From contig NZ_CP092427.2 of the NCBI RefSeq assembly GCF_022374875.2, positions 2,914,001 through 2,978,000 on the forward strand: a stretch of DNA of 64,000 nucleotides, in the 5' to 3' direction. Of the stretch, positions 32,402-41,055 are shown in pieces (the stretch's first letter is position 1; each line of letters opens with the position of its first letter). A model generated the notes under the pieces. The model was not told where the DNA came from. It saw only the letters and a list, made by a program, of their open reading frames with translations, and searched no databases. The translations under genes were made by a program, and so were the position numbers. Source of the stretch: Mycolicibacterium rufum. GTDB taxonomy: Bacteria > Actinomycetota > Actinomycetes > Mycobacteriales > Mycobacteriaceae.

Positions 32402-33788
32402 GGGACTATCTCGCTAACGGTGTTTCCGGCGGTTTTCATCAGTAGGTTTCGGCTGCCGGGAATCGATCGGCGAAGGTGATCGCGAACGCATTCAGGGCAG
32501 GTTTCCACCGCATCGTCCATCGTGCCTTACCGCGGCCGGTGGGGTCCAGGGATCGGGTGACCAGGTAGAGGCACTTGAGGGCGGCCTGCTCGGAGGGGAA
32601 GTGGCCGCGGGCCTTGATCGCGCGGCGGTAGCGGGCGTTGAGCGACTCGATGGCATTGGTGCTACAGATGACACGGCGGATCTCCACGTCGTAGTCCAGG
32701 AACGGGATGAACTCCGCCCAGGCGTTGTCCCACAGGCGGATCACCGCCGGGTAGCGTTGCCCCCATTTCTCGGCCAGATCGTCGAACGCTGCGCGGGCCG
32801 CGGTCGCGTTGACTGCGGTGTAGATCGGTTTCACATCACGCTTGATCTCATCCCAGTACTTGCGGGACGTGAGCCGAAAGGTGTTGCGCAGCAAGTGAAT
32901 GATGCACGTCTGCACGATCGCCTGCGGCCACACGTTGCCCACCACCTCGGGCAGTCCCTTCAGCCCATCGCAGACGACGAAGAAGCTGTCCTTGACGCCG
33001 CGGTTGCGCAGATCGGTGAGCACGCTCATCCAGAACTTCGCGCCCTCCCCGCCGGTGCCGGCCCACAATCCGAGGATGTCGCGTTCCCCGGCCAGGGTCA
33101 CTCCGATCGCGGCGTAGAACGGGCGGTTGGCGACCTGGCCGTCGCGGACCTTCACCACGATCGCGTCGATGAAGATCGCGGCGTAGGTTTCATCGAGTGG
33201 CCGCACCGACCAATCGTTCATCTCCTCGATGACCTTGTCGGTGATGCGGCTGATCGTCTCCTTCGAGACCGACGCGCCGTAGATCTCAGCGAAATGCGCT
33301 GAAATCTCCCCAGTGGTAAGCCCTTTGGCGTACAACGACAAGACCACCTCATCGACCCCGGACAATCGGCGTTGACGTTTCTTGACGATCTGGGGCTCGA
33401 ACGTGGATGCCCGATCGCGCGGCACGTCGAGTTCGACCGGGCCGGTGGTGTCGGTCAGCACCGTCTTGGTGCGGGTCCCGTTGCGGATGTTGCCCGACCC
33501 CGCCTCCGGCGGGTCGTGTTTCTCGTAACCGAGGTGCTCGGTCATCTCCTCATTGAGTGCGATCTCCAGGACCGTCTTGGTCAGCTGTTTGAGCAGCCCG
33601 TCGGGCCCAGTCAGCGACAGGCCCTGTTCCTGTGCCAGTCGGACCAGCTCGACGGCAGCCTTCTGCTCTGCGGACTGCTCAGCCGCCTTCTTCTTCGCCA
33701 CATCTTCCAGTGTCGTCATCACGGCACCTTTCTCGCCGAGCATCGCTCAGCGTGTCAGTACCGGAAACACCGTTATTTCCACAGTCCC
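32402..33788 (-). mobile_element. Second IS256-family element, complete with 8-bp duplication
   Basis: Ends GGGACT...TAACGGTGTTTCCGG match in inverted orientation on both sides with a 7-base variable stretch inside. The perfect 8-base direct repeat TACTCGCA (32394-32401 and 33789-33796) marks the target site. At 1387 bases with an intact transposase it looks recent. It is a different subgroup from the one at 26-29 kb. Confidence 0.9.
32439..33719 (-). CDS. IS256-family transposase
   Basis: This 426-residue protein has the IS256 (mutator) features: NEEMTEHLGYEKHDP, the first Asp in AIFIDAIVVKVRDG, the second in VVCDGLKGLPE and the Glu in CSTNAIESLNARYRR, followed by the HFPSEQAALK motif. No stop or shift is seen. 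The ATG at 33719 is chosen; two upstream starts are possible. Confidence 0.92.
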   Translation of the reverse strand: MTTLEDVAKKKAAEQSAEQKAAVELVRLAQEQGLSLTGPDGLLKQLTKTVLEIALNEEMTEHLGYEKHDPPEAGSGNIRNGTRTKTVLTDTTGPVELDVPRDRASTFEPQIVKKRQRRLSGVDEVVLSLYAKGLTTGEISAHFAEIYGASVSKETISRITDKVIEEMNDWSVRPLDETYAAIFIDAIVVKVRDGQVANRPFYAAIGVTLAGERDILGLWAGTGGEGAKFWMSVLTDLRNRGVKDSFFVVCDGLKGLPEVVGNVWPQAIVQTCIIHLLRNTFRLTSRKYWDEIKRDVKPIYTAVNATAARAAFDDLAEKWGQRYPAVIRLWDNAWAEFIPFLDYDVEIRRVICSTNAIESLNARYRRAIKARGHFPSEQAALKCLYLVTRSLDPTGRGKARWTMRWKPALNAFAITFADRFPAAETY

Positions 33789-33830
33789 TACTCGCACGCG
33801 CGCGACACCGCCTGAGGACGCAGGTGAACC

Positions 33831-34466
33831 TCATTCGACCGGGGGGGACGCGGTGATGACCCCGCGCGTCACCAGCGTCTCGAAGAACTCCAGCATCTTC
33901 GTGAGGTGATCGGTGGTGACGGGGTGGCCGGTGGCGCGCCATCCGAGGGACAGGATGCCGCTGCTCATAGCCCACAGGGCCGTGGCCGCGATGTCGGGGT
34001 CGAGGTCGGGGGCGACCGTGCCGGCCGTGATGGCCTCGCGCAGTGCAGCGGCCAAGTTGGTCATGTGAGCCGCGATGAGATCGTCGACCTGGGCGACCAC
34101 ATCCGGGTCATCGGGCGGGTTGGTGACGATGCGGAACTGGTGGGGCTTCTCGGTCGCGAACTGCACGTAGGCCCGAAGTGCCGCGCGCATGCGTTCCTCG
34201 GGTGTGCCGGGTAGCGCGTAGGCGGCGTCGACATAGGCGCGGTTCTCCTCCAGTGCCCTTTGCGTCACTGCGAGCAGCAGGGCGGAGCGGCCGCCGACAC
34301 GGTTGTAGATGGTCTGCACGGCAACGTCAGCGCGTTCAGCAACAGCCTCAAGTGTGACGCTGTGGGAGCCACGTTCGGTCAGAAGTTGCTCCGCAGCATC
34401 GATGATCCCGAGCCTTGCGGCCTCGGTACGACGTTCTCGCCTACCCGCCCTCACCGCTTCGGTCAT
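33831..34466 (-). CDS. TetR-family regulator of the adjacent cassette
   Basis: This 211-residue protein has the TetR HTH (GIIDAAEQLLTERGSHSVTLEAVAERADVAVQTIYNRVGGRSALL) and a C-terminal ligand domain (TetR_C with FRIVTNPPDDPDV). It is divergent from the hydrolase-SDR genes with only 77 bases between. That gap is AT-rich and contains a direct repeat TTTACA-TAC-TTTACA just upstream of its start, a candidate operator. Confidence 0.85.
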   Translation of the reverse strand: MTEAVRAGRRERRTEAARLGIIDAAEQLLTERGSHSVTLEAVAERADVAVQTIYNRVGGRSALLLAVTQRALEENRAYVDAAYALPGTPEERMRAALRAYVQFATEKPHQFRIVTNPPDDPDVVAQVDDLIAAHMTNLAAALREAITAGTVAPDLDPDIAATALWAMSSGILSLGWRATGHPVTTDHLTKMLEFFETLVTRGVITASPPVE

Positions 34467-34543
34467 GCGAAAAGTTTACATACTTTACAAAATTGGAAGC
34501 AATATCTAACGTTGGGATCACCTACAAACATTGGATGGTTGAT

Positions 34544-35455
34544 ATGACCAAGCTCGACCGAACGGACACGGAGATCCAGTTCGACTCCGGTGACTCGTTC
34601 TGTGCCGCCACCGTCTACCGCCCGGCCGGCCCCGGACCTCACCCGATGATCGTCATGGGCCACGGTCTGGGATCCGTGCGGCAGATGCGCATGCCCGCGT
34701 ATGCCGAGCGCTTTGTTGCCGCGGGCTATTCCTGCCTGTTGTTCGACTACCGTCACTTCGGGGGCAGCGGGGGAGTGCCCCGCCAGCTGCTCGACATCGA
34801 TCGTCAGTTGCAGGACTGGACCTCGGCCGTCGAGTTCGCCCGAACTCTGCCCGGCGTCGACTCTGACCGGATCGTGTTGTGGGGCACGTCGTTTGGCGGC
34901 GGTCACGTGCTCGTCACCGCGGCTCGCGATCCGCGCATCGCCGCGGTGATCGCGCAGTGCCCGTTCGTCGACGGTCCGTCGTCGGCGCGGGCGAGCAACC
35001 GGGTGTCCGCGGCGAAAGTGACCGTCCGGGCCGTCCGTGACCTGATCGCAGCTCGCCGCGGCCGTCCGCCGGTCATGGTCGCCTCAGCCGGCAGGCCCGG
35101 AGATGCCGCCCTGATGGCGGCCCCGGACTGCTACGACGGATACCTGCACCTGGTTCCCGAAGGTGTTCCGTTCGAGAACCAGGTCGCTGCCCGGTTCGGT
35201 TGGCACATCACCATGCACCGCCCCATCAAGGACGCGCCAAAGATTGTCGCGCCGACCTTCTTCGCCATCTGCGCGAACGACACGGTCGCACCCGCCGTAG
35301 CCGCGCAGCGGGCTGCGGCGGCCACACCGCGCGGTGAGGCCAGGCTGTACAACGTCGGGCACTTCGACATCTATGTCGGCGACGCGTTCGAGAGAGCGAT
35401 TATGGATCAGATCGCCTTCCTGCAGCTCCACGTCCCGACGGGAACTTTGGCATGA
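34544..35455 (+). CDS. Alpha/beta hydrolase
   Basis: This 303-residue hydrolase has the oxyanion region MVMGHGLGS-type sequence (IVMGHGLG), the nucleophile elbow GTSFGGGH, and Asp and His near ICANDTVAPA and YNVGHFDIYVG. Family relatives (xylanase/dipeptidyl-like hydrolases) act on esters. The ATG at 34544 is chosen; another lies nine bases earlier. The stop overlaps the start of the SDR gene (ATGA), so both form an operon. Confidence 0.82.
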   Translation: MTKLDRTDTEIQFDSGDSFCAATVYRPAGPGPHPMIVMGHGLGSVRQMRMPAYAERFVAAGYSCLLFDYRHFGGSGGVPRQLLDIDRQLQDWTSAVEFARTLPGVDSDRIVLWGTSFGGGHVLVTAARDPRIAAVIAQCPFVDGPSSARASNRVSAAKVTVRAVRDLIAARRGRPPVMVASAGRPGDAALMAAPDCYDGYLHLVPEGVPFENQVAARFGWHITMHRPIKDAPKIVAPTFFAICANDTVAPAVAAQRAAAATPRGEARLYNVGHFDIYVGDAFERAIMDQIAFLQLHVPTGTLA

Positions 35456-36294
35456 GTCGCTGGGAGTTGGCAGGGCGAACCGTCGCGATCACTGGTGCCG
35501 GAGGTGGCCTGGGATCCAACCTCGCCGATGCGCTTCGATCCAAGGGCTGCAACCTGGCCTTGCTCGACCTTGACCAGAATCGGGTCGACGAACTCGCCGA
35601 GACGCTCGGCGGGCCAACGCATGCGCGCGGGTGGCGCGCCGACGTCGGTGACCTCAGCAGCCTTGAGGCCGCGTTCGCTGCCGTCGCTGCGCACTACGGG
35701 CGAATTGACGTTGTCGTCGCGAATGCCGGCGTCACGGTGATCGAGCCTGTCGCCACCGGAGATCCGGCCGCGTTCGAGCGACTCATAGACATCAATCTCA
35801 CCGGCGTATGGCGCACCTTCCGTGCGGCGATTCCTTATGTGCGGGAGCAACGCGGCTACCTGCTCGCAGTCTCCTCCATGGCCGCGTTCGTGCACTCCCC
35901 ATTGCAGTCCGGCTACTGCGCCAGCAAGGCCGGGGTCTGGGCGATGTGCGATTCGGCCCGCCTGGAGTTGCGCCCTGATGGGGTTAGGGTCGGCAGCCTG
36001 CACCCGACGTTCTTCAGCACCCCGATGCTCGAGGAGATGATGAGAAACCCCGCCGAGGAGGCCCTCTGGGGTGGACACCGCCGCCAACCCTTCAAGATGG
36101 TTTCTCGCGGCGATGTCATCAGCGCCGGCGTCCGGGCCATCGAACGTCGTTCGAAGACCGTCACCGTGCCCAGCAGCAACACCCTCGCCGCCATGGCCCC
36201 GGGCGTATTCCGCAGCATCATCGACCGGATCGGATTCACCGACAACACTATTCGACGGGCCACCGAACTGAGTGAACCGTCGAAGACTGGATAA
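35452..36294 (+). CDS. Short-chain dehydrogenase/reductase
   Basis: This 280-residue classical SDR has the cofactor motif TGAGGGLG, NAG at the second loop (VANAGVTVIE), the catalytic Ser in VSSMAAF and the Tyr-x-x-x-Lys in SGYCASKAG. An Asp at the end of strand 2 (LLDLDQNR) favours NAD. It is coupled to the hydrolase upstream and convergent with the flavoprotein gene. Substrate unknown. Confidence 0.85.
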   Translation: MSRWELAGRTVAITGAGGGLGSNLADALRSKGCNLALLDLDQNRVDELAETLGGPTHARGWRADVGDLSSLEAAFAAVAAHYGRIDVVVANAGVTVIEPVATGDPAAFERLIDINLTGVWRTFRAAIPYVREQRGYLLAVSSMAAFVHSPLQSGYCASKAGVWAMCDSARLELRPDGVRVGSLHPTFFSTPMLEEMMRNPAEEALWGGHRRQPFKMVSRGDVISAGVRAIERRSKTVTVPSSNTLAAMAPGVFRSIIDRIGFTDNTIRRATELSEPSKTG

Positions 36295-36304
36295 CCGGTG
36301 CCGG

Positions 36305-38101
36305 CTACCGGTTGGCGGCCCTGCCGGTGAACTGACCGGCTACGTCCCACAGTTCCTGCAGGTGCATCGCGTGGATGCCGCGGGGCGTGGTGGAGTACTT
36401 GTTGCAGAGGAATGCCGCTGCCGCGGTGGCGATGCCATGCTGTCCGCCGTTGCCCATGAACTTGGTGTTCGATCCGGCGACGTGGGTGACGCTGATGTGC
36501 TTGCCCGCCATCATCAGGTTCGTGATATTGACCGAGTACAGGCATCGGAAGGGTATGTCATAGGGCTGGTCGTCTCGGGTATCCCAGATCCAGTTCTTGA
36601 GGCGGAAGTCGTACTTCTCGTCGCCGGGGTAGTGCAGACAGAACGCCCCCGAGTTCTGCACGACGGCATCGGGGAAATCCTGGTGACTGCGGATGTCGGT
36701 CTCGGTGAGGGTGTAGTCGCCGACGTAGCGTCGGTACTCGCCCTGGGCGGGAACATGAGCGACCCATTCCAATTCCAGGTTGGCGTACTCAGTCGGTTCG
36801 AGTTGCTTGACGTTGGAGAAGGTTCCGTATATCGCGCACAGGAGATGGTCGCGAATCCGTTCACCCTCGGTGTAGGGGTCGAGCCACTGCCCGTACTCCC
36901 AGAAGTGGGTGAGCGGATGGGTCATCCTGCGACGGACGGTCGGGTCAGGCACCTTCTGGGCGCCGGCGACCGGACCGGGTCCGTTCTCGGTTCCGGGTTT
37001 GATCAACTGTCCCCTGAGATCGGCGAAGTCCTTGGCGACAGGCAGGGCCCACGGCACATCCGGGAACCCCACCGGAGCGCCCGCCATGCGGGTGCGAAAG
37101 AAGACGGTGTTGCCGTGGTGCATGTCGTCGCCGCGCTCAGGGGCCAGGCTCTCGTCGAACTCGCCGCGCGACTCCTGCCCGAAACGCGTTTGGGCGCCGG
37201 AGAGCAACCCAAGCAGCGCGGTCCCGGTGCAATCGATGAAGACCGGCGCACAATAACGGTATTCCCGACCGCTGCGGGCATCACGGGCGTCGACCGAGGT
37301 GATGGTCTGCTGGTCCATCTCCACGCCGTAGACGGTCTGCTCCAGCACGAGGGTGGCGTTGGGCTCAGCCTCCAGTAGCCGTCGTGCATACAGGTCGCCG
37401 TCGGGGCTGCGCTCGGATAGTTCGTCGATCAGTGGGCCGGTTTCTCCGCGGGGACTGAGACCGATCTCTATGCTGGCGTTGCCGCCCAGGTAGGGGCGAT
37501 CCTGGATCAAAGCCACCTGGCAGCCCAGGCGGGCCGCGGTCAGCGCTGCGGCCGCCCCGGTCACGCCCCCGCCGACGACAACGACATCGAATTCGCCTGC
37601 GGCAATGGGATCGTCGGGAAGACCGCGGAGTCTGCGTCGCCACGAACGGGCTTCCTCGCCGGCCCCCTCCGGTGGTGGTGTGTCATCGCGACCGAAGAAG
37701 ATCGCATCACACCGACCCTCGAAGCCGGTCAGATCGTGCAGCACCAGGGACACTTCGCCCTGGGGTAGTTCCACGACCCCTGCCTGTTCCCATGACCAGT
37801 CCCGCCCACTGGCCCCGAACTCAGGCTCCAGGGTTATGTCGTCGACGGTGACGGTGAACCGCCCGGGGTGATGCGAGGGCACCCAATCCTTGGTCCGCAC
37901 CCACACGTGGAATCGGCCCGCCTCGTGGACGGCCATCGTGGTTGTGGCGTCGGCGACAGGGCTGCCGAGGCCATGGGCAAGCAGATAAGGCGAACCCATT
38001 TCACAATCGAACTGGGAGTCCAGCACCCAGCCGCCGTAGTTGTCGAAGGCCTCCGCCTCCACCAGGATGCCGATGTCAGATTGAGGCGCTGTTGTGGTCA
38101 T
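36305..38101 (-). CDS. FAD-dependent oxidoreductase with N-terminal sugar-binding-like domain
   Basis: This 598-residue protein joins a beta-rich N-terminal module (ILVEAEAFDNYGGWVLDSQF ... RFHVWVRTKDWVPSHHPGRFTVTVDD; about residues 8-145), like carbohydrate-binding domains, to an FAD_oxidored domain. The latter has the dinucleotide motif VVVVGGGVTGAAAALTAARLG and a C-terminal FAD contact (NLMMAGKHISVTHVAGSNTKFMGNGGQHGIATAAAA). No signal peptide is seen. Relatives mostly occur in soil and marine polysaccharide degraders, so a recently acquired sugar- or glycoside-oxidising enzyme is inferred. It is convergent with the SDR gene. Confidence 0.75.
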   Translation of the reverse strand: MTTTAPQSDIGILVEAEAFDNYGGWVLDSQFDCEMGSPYLLAHGLGSPVADATTTMAVHEAGRFHVWVRTKDWVPSHHPGRFTVTVDDITLEPEFGASGRDWSWEQAGVVELPQGEVSLVLHDLTGFEGRCDAIFFGRDDTPPPEGAGEEARSWRRRLRGLPDDPIAAGEFDVVVVGGGVTGAAAALTAARLGCQVALIQDRPYLGGNASIEIGLSPRGETGPLIDELSERSPDGDLYARRLLEAEPNATLVLEQTVYGVEMDQQTITSVDARDARSGREYRYCAPVFIDCTGTALLGLLSGAQTRFGQESRGEFDESLAPERGDDMHHGNTVFFRTRMAGAPVGFPDVPWALPVAKDFADLRGQLIKPGTENGPGPVAGAQKVPDPTVRRRMTHPLTHFWEYGQWLDPYTEGERIRDHLLCAIYGTFSNVKQLEPTEYANLELEWVAHVPAQGEYRRYVGDYTLTETDIRSHQDFPDAVVQNSGAFCLHYPGDEKYDFRLKNWIWDTRDDQPYDIPFRCLYSVNITNLMMAGKHISVTHVAGSNTKFMGNGGQHGIATAAAAFLCNKYSTTPRGIHAMHLQELWDVAGQFTGRAANR

Positions 38102-38486
38102 ACGTCTTCTCCCGGCTAGAAGCTTGATCCGAAGTCAGCTTTCGATTGTGGTGGGTGTTGAGTGAGCGGTTCGTGCGCCCCTTGCTTGAACACTTCCAGA
38201 TGGGCTTGGCTACGACTCGTTGATCACTACACGTGACCACACGCCGATCCGAAGTCCACAACCCCAAGGGGCTCTATCCTCGCCTCGGGCATGACGATTG
38301 AAGATGTCCTGGCCGACTTGCCATAACCGAGTTGCATCCGGCTGAGGCGGCCAGCGAACAGGGTAGATCCATGACTTGCAACCAAAGTGGGGTGTCTGTG
38401 CCGCAAAAGACGTAACCCCGGCGATGTGGCTAGGCCAGTGATCGTTCCGGGGTCTTCGTTTTCTAAGTCTATGGAACGATCTGAGC
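38102..38486. other. Intergenic region before the HEPN gene
   Basis: No gene is supported in these 385 bases. The right end holds two features: a hairpin CCCCGG/CCGGGG (38416-38421 and 38447-38452) followed by the T-rich TCTTCGTTTTCT, terminator-like; and the 9-bp inverted repeat GATCGTTCC / GGAACGATC (38440-38448 and 38473-38481), whose second arm ends five bases before the HEPN start. Confidence 0.5.
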
Positions 38487-39173
38487 ATGTCAAGCGGACC
38501 GGCCGACCCACCGCCGGAATGGAGCAACGCTGCGATCGTTGAGCTCTTGACCGCCGAACGGCTGCGGTCGTATTTTGCGGCGACCAACGGTGAAATCACC
38601 GAAGTCATGCGGCTCTACGAGTGGAACACCGACGCCGCGGCCGCCGTGATCTCCCTGATCTCGATGACCGAGGTCATCGTGCGGAATGCCTTGGACTCGG
38701 CCCTGACCAACTGGTCTCGGCGGCGCCATCCGAGCGTCTCATGGTTGGACGCCGTTCCACTGGACGCGCGCGGCCGAGCCGACATCGCACAGGCTCGCGA
38801 GCGAGCGACCCGGCGCCGACCCCACGGCGTGCATGGCAAGGTGATCGCCGAGCTGCCGTTCGGCTTCTGGCGGTTCCTGACCGCATCCCGATACTTGACG
38901 ACACTGTGGATTCCGGCACTCGCCGCCGCATTCCCACACGGACACCACGATCTTGGTCAACGGCGCAAACTTGTCGAACAACGCATGCAGCGCCTGTCGT
39001 TCGTTCGCAACCGAGCCGCTCACCACGAACCGAGTCACCAGCGCGACCTCGCGCGGGACGTCAACGATGCGGCAACCCTCATGGGCTGGGTTTCACCCGA
39101 CGCCGCCGGATGGGTGCGCGCCCACGAGCACGTCACCGCCATCTATCTGCGCAAACCGCAGGTAAGGCATTGA
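38487..39173 (+). CDS. Abi-like HEPN protein (solo abortive-infection candidate)
   Basis: This 228-residue helical protein follows the Abi_2/AbiD-F pattern: an N-terminal LTAERLRSYFAATNGEITEVMRLYEWNTDAAAAVISLISMTEVIVRNALDSAL region and a C-terminal HEPN ribonuclease motif RNRAAHHEP (R-N-x3-H). HEPN nucleases of this type cut RNA and usually need an antitoxin or act alone in phage abortive infection; no antitoxin gene is next to it. The ribosome site is weak, and an inverted repeat ends just before the ATG, so translation or transcription may be self-limited. Phage defence is an inference. Confidence 0.8.
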   Translation: MSSGPADPPPEWSNAAIVELLTAERLRSYFAATNGEITEVMRLYEWNTDAAAAVISLISMTEVIVRNALDSALTNWSRRRHPSVSWLDAVPLDARGRADIAQARERATRRRPHGVHGKVIAELPFGFWRFLTASRYLTTLWIPALAAAFPHGHHDLGQRRKLVEQRMQRLSFVRNRAAHHEPSHQRDLARDVNDAATLMGWVSPDAAGWVRAHEHVTAIYLRKPQVRH

Positions 39174-39210
39174 AACCCGAACGTGCAGACCGGCCGATCC
39201 GCCACCGTCA

Positions 39211-39534
39211 ATGGGGGTAGATTCCGGACTTGTCGCCGAACTCGGGTTGGCCTGCCCCCCGGACAACCGCTCGGTCACCCCGGGCGGCTGGCGCACCGTC
39301 ATGAACAACCGCCACGACGTCGAATGGACCCCTCCCCCAGGCCTGGACACCGGCCAAACCCGCATCAACACCCACCACCGTCCCGAAGTCCTGCTCCGCC
39401 CACCCGACGACGAACAACCCGCCGAACAGACCACGGTCGAGCCGGCCGAGCCGACCGACCCGGAGCCTGCGACGTCGACCAGCGACCCCGCCGAACCCGG
39501 CGGACCCGCACCACCCGGAGACCAAGCGGCATAA
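39211..39534 (+). pseudogene. C-terminal remnant of a 13E12 (DUF222/HNH) gene
   Basis: The 107-codon frame reads ...LACPPDNRSVTPGGWRTVMNNRHDVEWTPPPGLDTGQTRINTHHRPEVLL followed by an acidic Pro/Glu-rich tail. The W-x-P-P-x-G-L ... N-x-x-H-x-P-E pattern is the usual C-terminal end of 13E12 proteins. DUF222 and HNH parts are missing upstream. With the 5' fragment at 25530 it brackets the whole mobile region. Confidence 0.65.
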
Positions 39535-39596
39535 CCGCCGACGCAGCATGTCGCCGCAGAGGGCGGTCCACGGCCTCGTCTCCACAGATGTTCGGC

Positions 39597-39610
39597 GGCA
39601 ACATCTTCGG
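39597..39610. repeat. Second copy of a 14-bp repeat flanking the 13E12 fragments
   Basis: GGCAACATCTTCGG occurs here and at 25452-25465, once before the 5' fragment and once after the 3' fragment of the 13E12 gene, with GTTC three bases upstream in both. It may be the end motif of an ancestral 13E12 unit or an old target duplication. Confidence 0.5.
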
Positions 39611-39661
39611 GCAGTCGATTGACGGATGCGGCGTTGCGCGCCGGTATGCCATAGTCGCGCC

Positions 39662-40687
39662 ATGTCCCCCACCTACCGGGCCTACCAGGTCACCGGCCAA
39701 CGCCACTTCGAACTCGTCGACCGCGAGCTGACAGCACCCGCCTACGGACGCGTCCGGGTGCGGGTGCAGAGCTGCGGGGTGTGCCACAGCGACGTGCTCG
39801 CCGTCGAGGGTCAGCGTGCTGATCCGGGATCCCCGGTGGTGCCCGGCCACGAGATCGTCGGCATCGTCGACGCGGTGGGCGAGGGTGTCACGGCGTGGTC
39901 GGTCGGCGACCGGGTGGGCATGGGTTTCCTCGGGGGTCAGTGCAACGCATGCGAGTTCTGCCGTCGCGGCGATTTCGTCAACTGCACCGACCAGCCGCAG
40001 CCGGGCACCACCGAGGACGGTGGCTACGCCGAGGTGTTCTACGGCCGCGCGACCGGGCTGGTCCGTGTGCCCGACTCCGTGTCGGCCACCGATGCCGCCC
40101 CGCTGCTGTGCGCGGGCGTCACCACGTTCAACGCGCTGCGAAGCACCGACGCCACACCGGGCGCGCTCGTCGCCGTCCAGGGCCTCGGCGGCCTGGGCCA
40201 TCTCGGGGTGCAGTACGCCAAGAAGCTCGGCTTCCGGGTCGCGGCGATCGCGCGGGGGCCCGAGAAGGCGGAACTGGCCACCACGCTGGGCGCGGATCAC
40301 TACATCGACAGCGCCGCCGAGGATCCCGGCGCCGCATTGGGCGCCCTGGGTGGAGCCGCGGCCATCGTCGCGACGGCCGCCAGCGGGAGTTCGATGAGCC
40401 CGCTGGTCGCCGGACTGCGGCCGCGGGGGCAGCTGATGGTGGTGGGCGCGGCCCCGGACCCGCTGACGGTCGACACGGCCACGCTGATCTTCGGCGGCCG
40501 CCGCATCGAGGGCAGTCTCACGGGATCGGCCATCGAGAACGAGGACTGCCTGGCGTTCAGCGTCGCCTCCGGCGTCGCGCCGATGACCGAGGTGATGGCG
40601 TTCGACGATGCCCCCGCCGCTTACGAACGGATGATGTCGGGCAAGGCGCGCTTCCGCGTCGTCCTCGAGATGCCTGCCACGTCCTGA
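39662..40687 (+). CDS. Zinc-dependent alcohol dehydrogenase
   Basis: This 341-residue MDR enzyme has catalytic zinc ligands in SCGVCHSD and GHEIVG, the structural zinc cysteines CNACEFCRRGDFVNC, and the NAD(P) motif GLGGLGHLGVQYAKKLG. The sequence is closest to the AdhA/AdhP-like propanol-preferring group. Followed by a perfect hairpin. Its substrate is not predictable. Start ATG fits the family. Confidence 0.85.
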   Translation: MSPTYRAYQVTGQRHFELVDRELTAPAYGRVRVRVQSCGVCHSDVLAVEGQRADPGSPVVPGHEIVGIVDAVGEGVTAWSVGDRVGMGFLGGQCNACEFCRRGDFVNCTDQPQPGTTEDGGYAEVFYGRATGLVRVPDSVSATDAAPLLCAGVTTFNALRSTDATPGALVAVQGLGGLGHLGVQYAKKLGFRVAAIARGPEKAELATTLGADHYIDSAAEDPGAALGALGGAAAIVATAASGSSMSPLVAGLRPRGQLMVVGAAPDPLTVDTATLIFGGRRIEGSLTGSAIENEDCLAFSVASGVAPMTEVMAFDDAPAAYERMMSGKARFRVVLEMPATS

Positions 40688-40698
40688 GGGCCCGTTCA

Positions 40699-40740
40699 CG
40701 ACAGAGGCCACGTGTTCCGAAGAACCCGTGGCCTCTGTCG
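40699..40740. terminator. Bidirectional hairpin between adh and leuT
   Basis: A perfect 14-bp stem CGACAGAGGCCACG with its complement (40699-40712 and 40727-40740); the loop can add a GTTC/GAAC pairing. It lies 11 bases after the adh stop and two bases from the 3' end of the opposing tRNA-Leu, so it can end transcription from both sides. Confidence 0.8.
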
Positions 40741-40742
40741 CG

Positions 40743-40828
40743 TGGTGGGCGAAGGGGGACTTGAACCCCCACGTCCCGAAGGACACTGGCACCTGAAGCC
40801 AGCGCGTCTGCCATTCCGCCACTCGCCC
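40743..40828 (-). tRNA. leuT: tRNA-Leu (CAG)
   Basis: 86 bases with long variable arm. Acceptor GGGCGAG pairs with TTCGCCC (one G-U), anticodon loop CTTCAGG (anticodon CAG), T-arm GGTTCAAGT, and the 3' CCA is encoded (TGG at 40743-40745 on the + strand). Position upstream of fhaA agrees with leuT in M. tuberculosis. Confidence 0.95.
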
Positions 40829-41055
40829 GTGACAACCGGGGCAGCCTATCACGCAGGCCGACCCGCGCTCCAACCGTACTTGGGCACCCCGCAGATCACC
40901 AAAACAGCCTCGGGCGCATGCTTGACCTGCGGTGACGTGATTCTCAGAGTTCTGTTGGTCACGTCTGGGTATAGGTCGCCGATACCATGCTTGCAAGCAT
41001 CGCTGCCAGCCGACACGCTGGCGGCATTTCACTGTCGAGGGAGGCGATCGGGGAC

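Noticed and set aside
38416..38460. Possible tRNA remnant or attachment site before the HEPN gene
   Set aside because: The CCCCGG/CCGGGG hairpin with a T-rich tail looks like a terminator; no T-loop or anticodon stem can be drawn.
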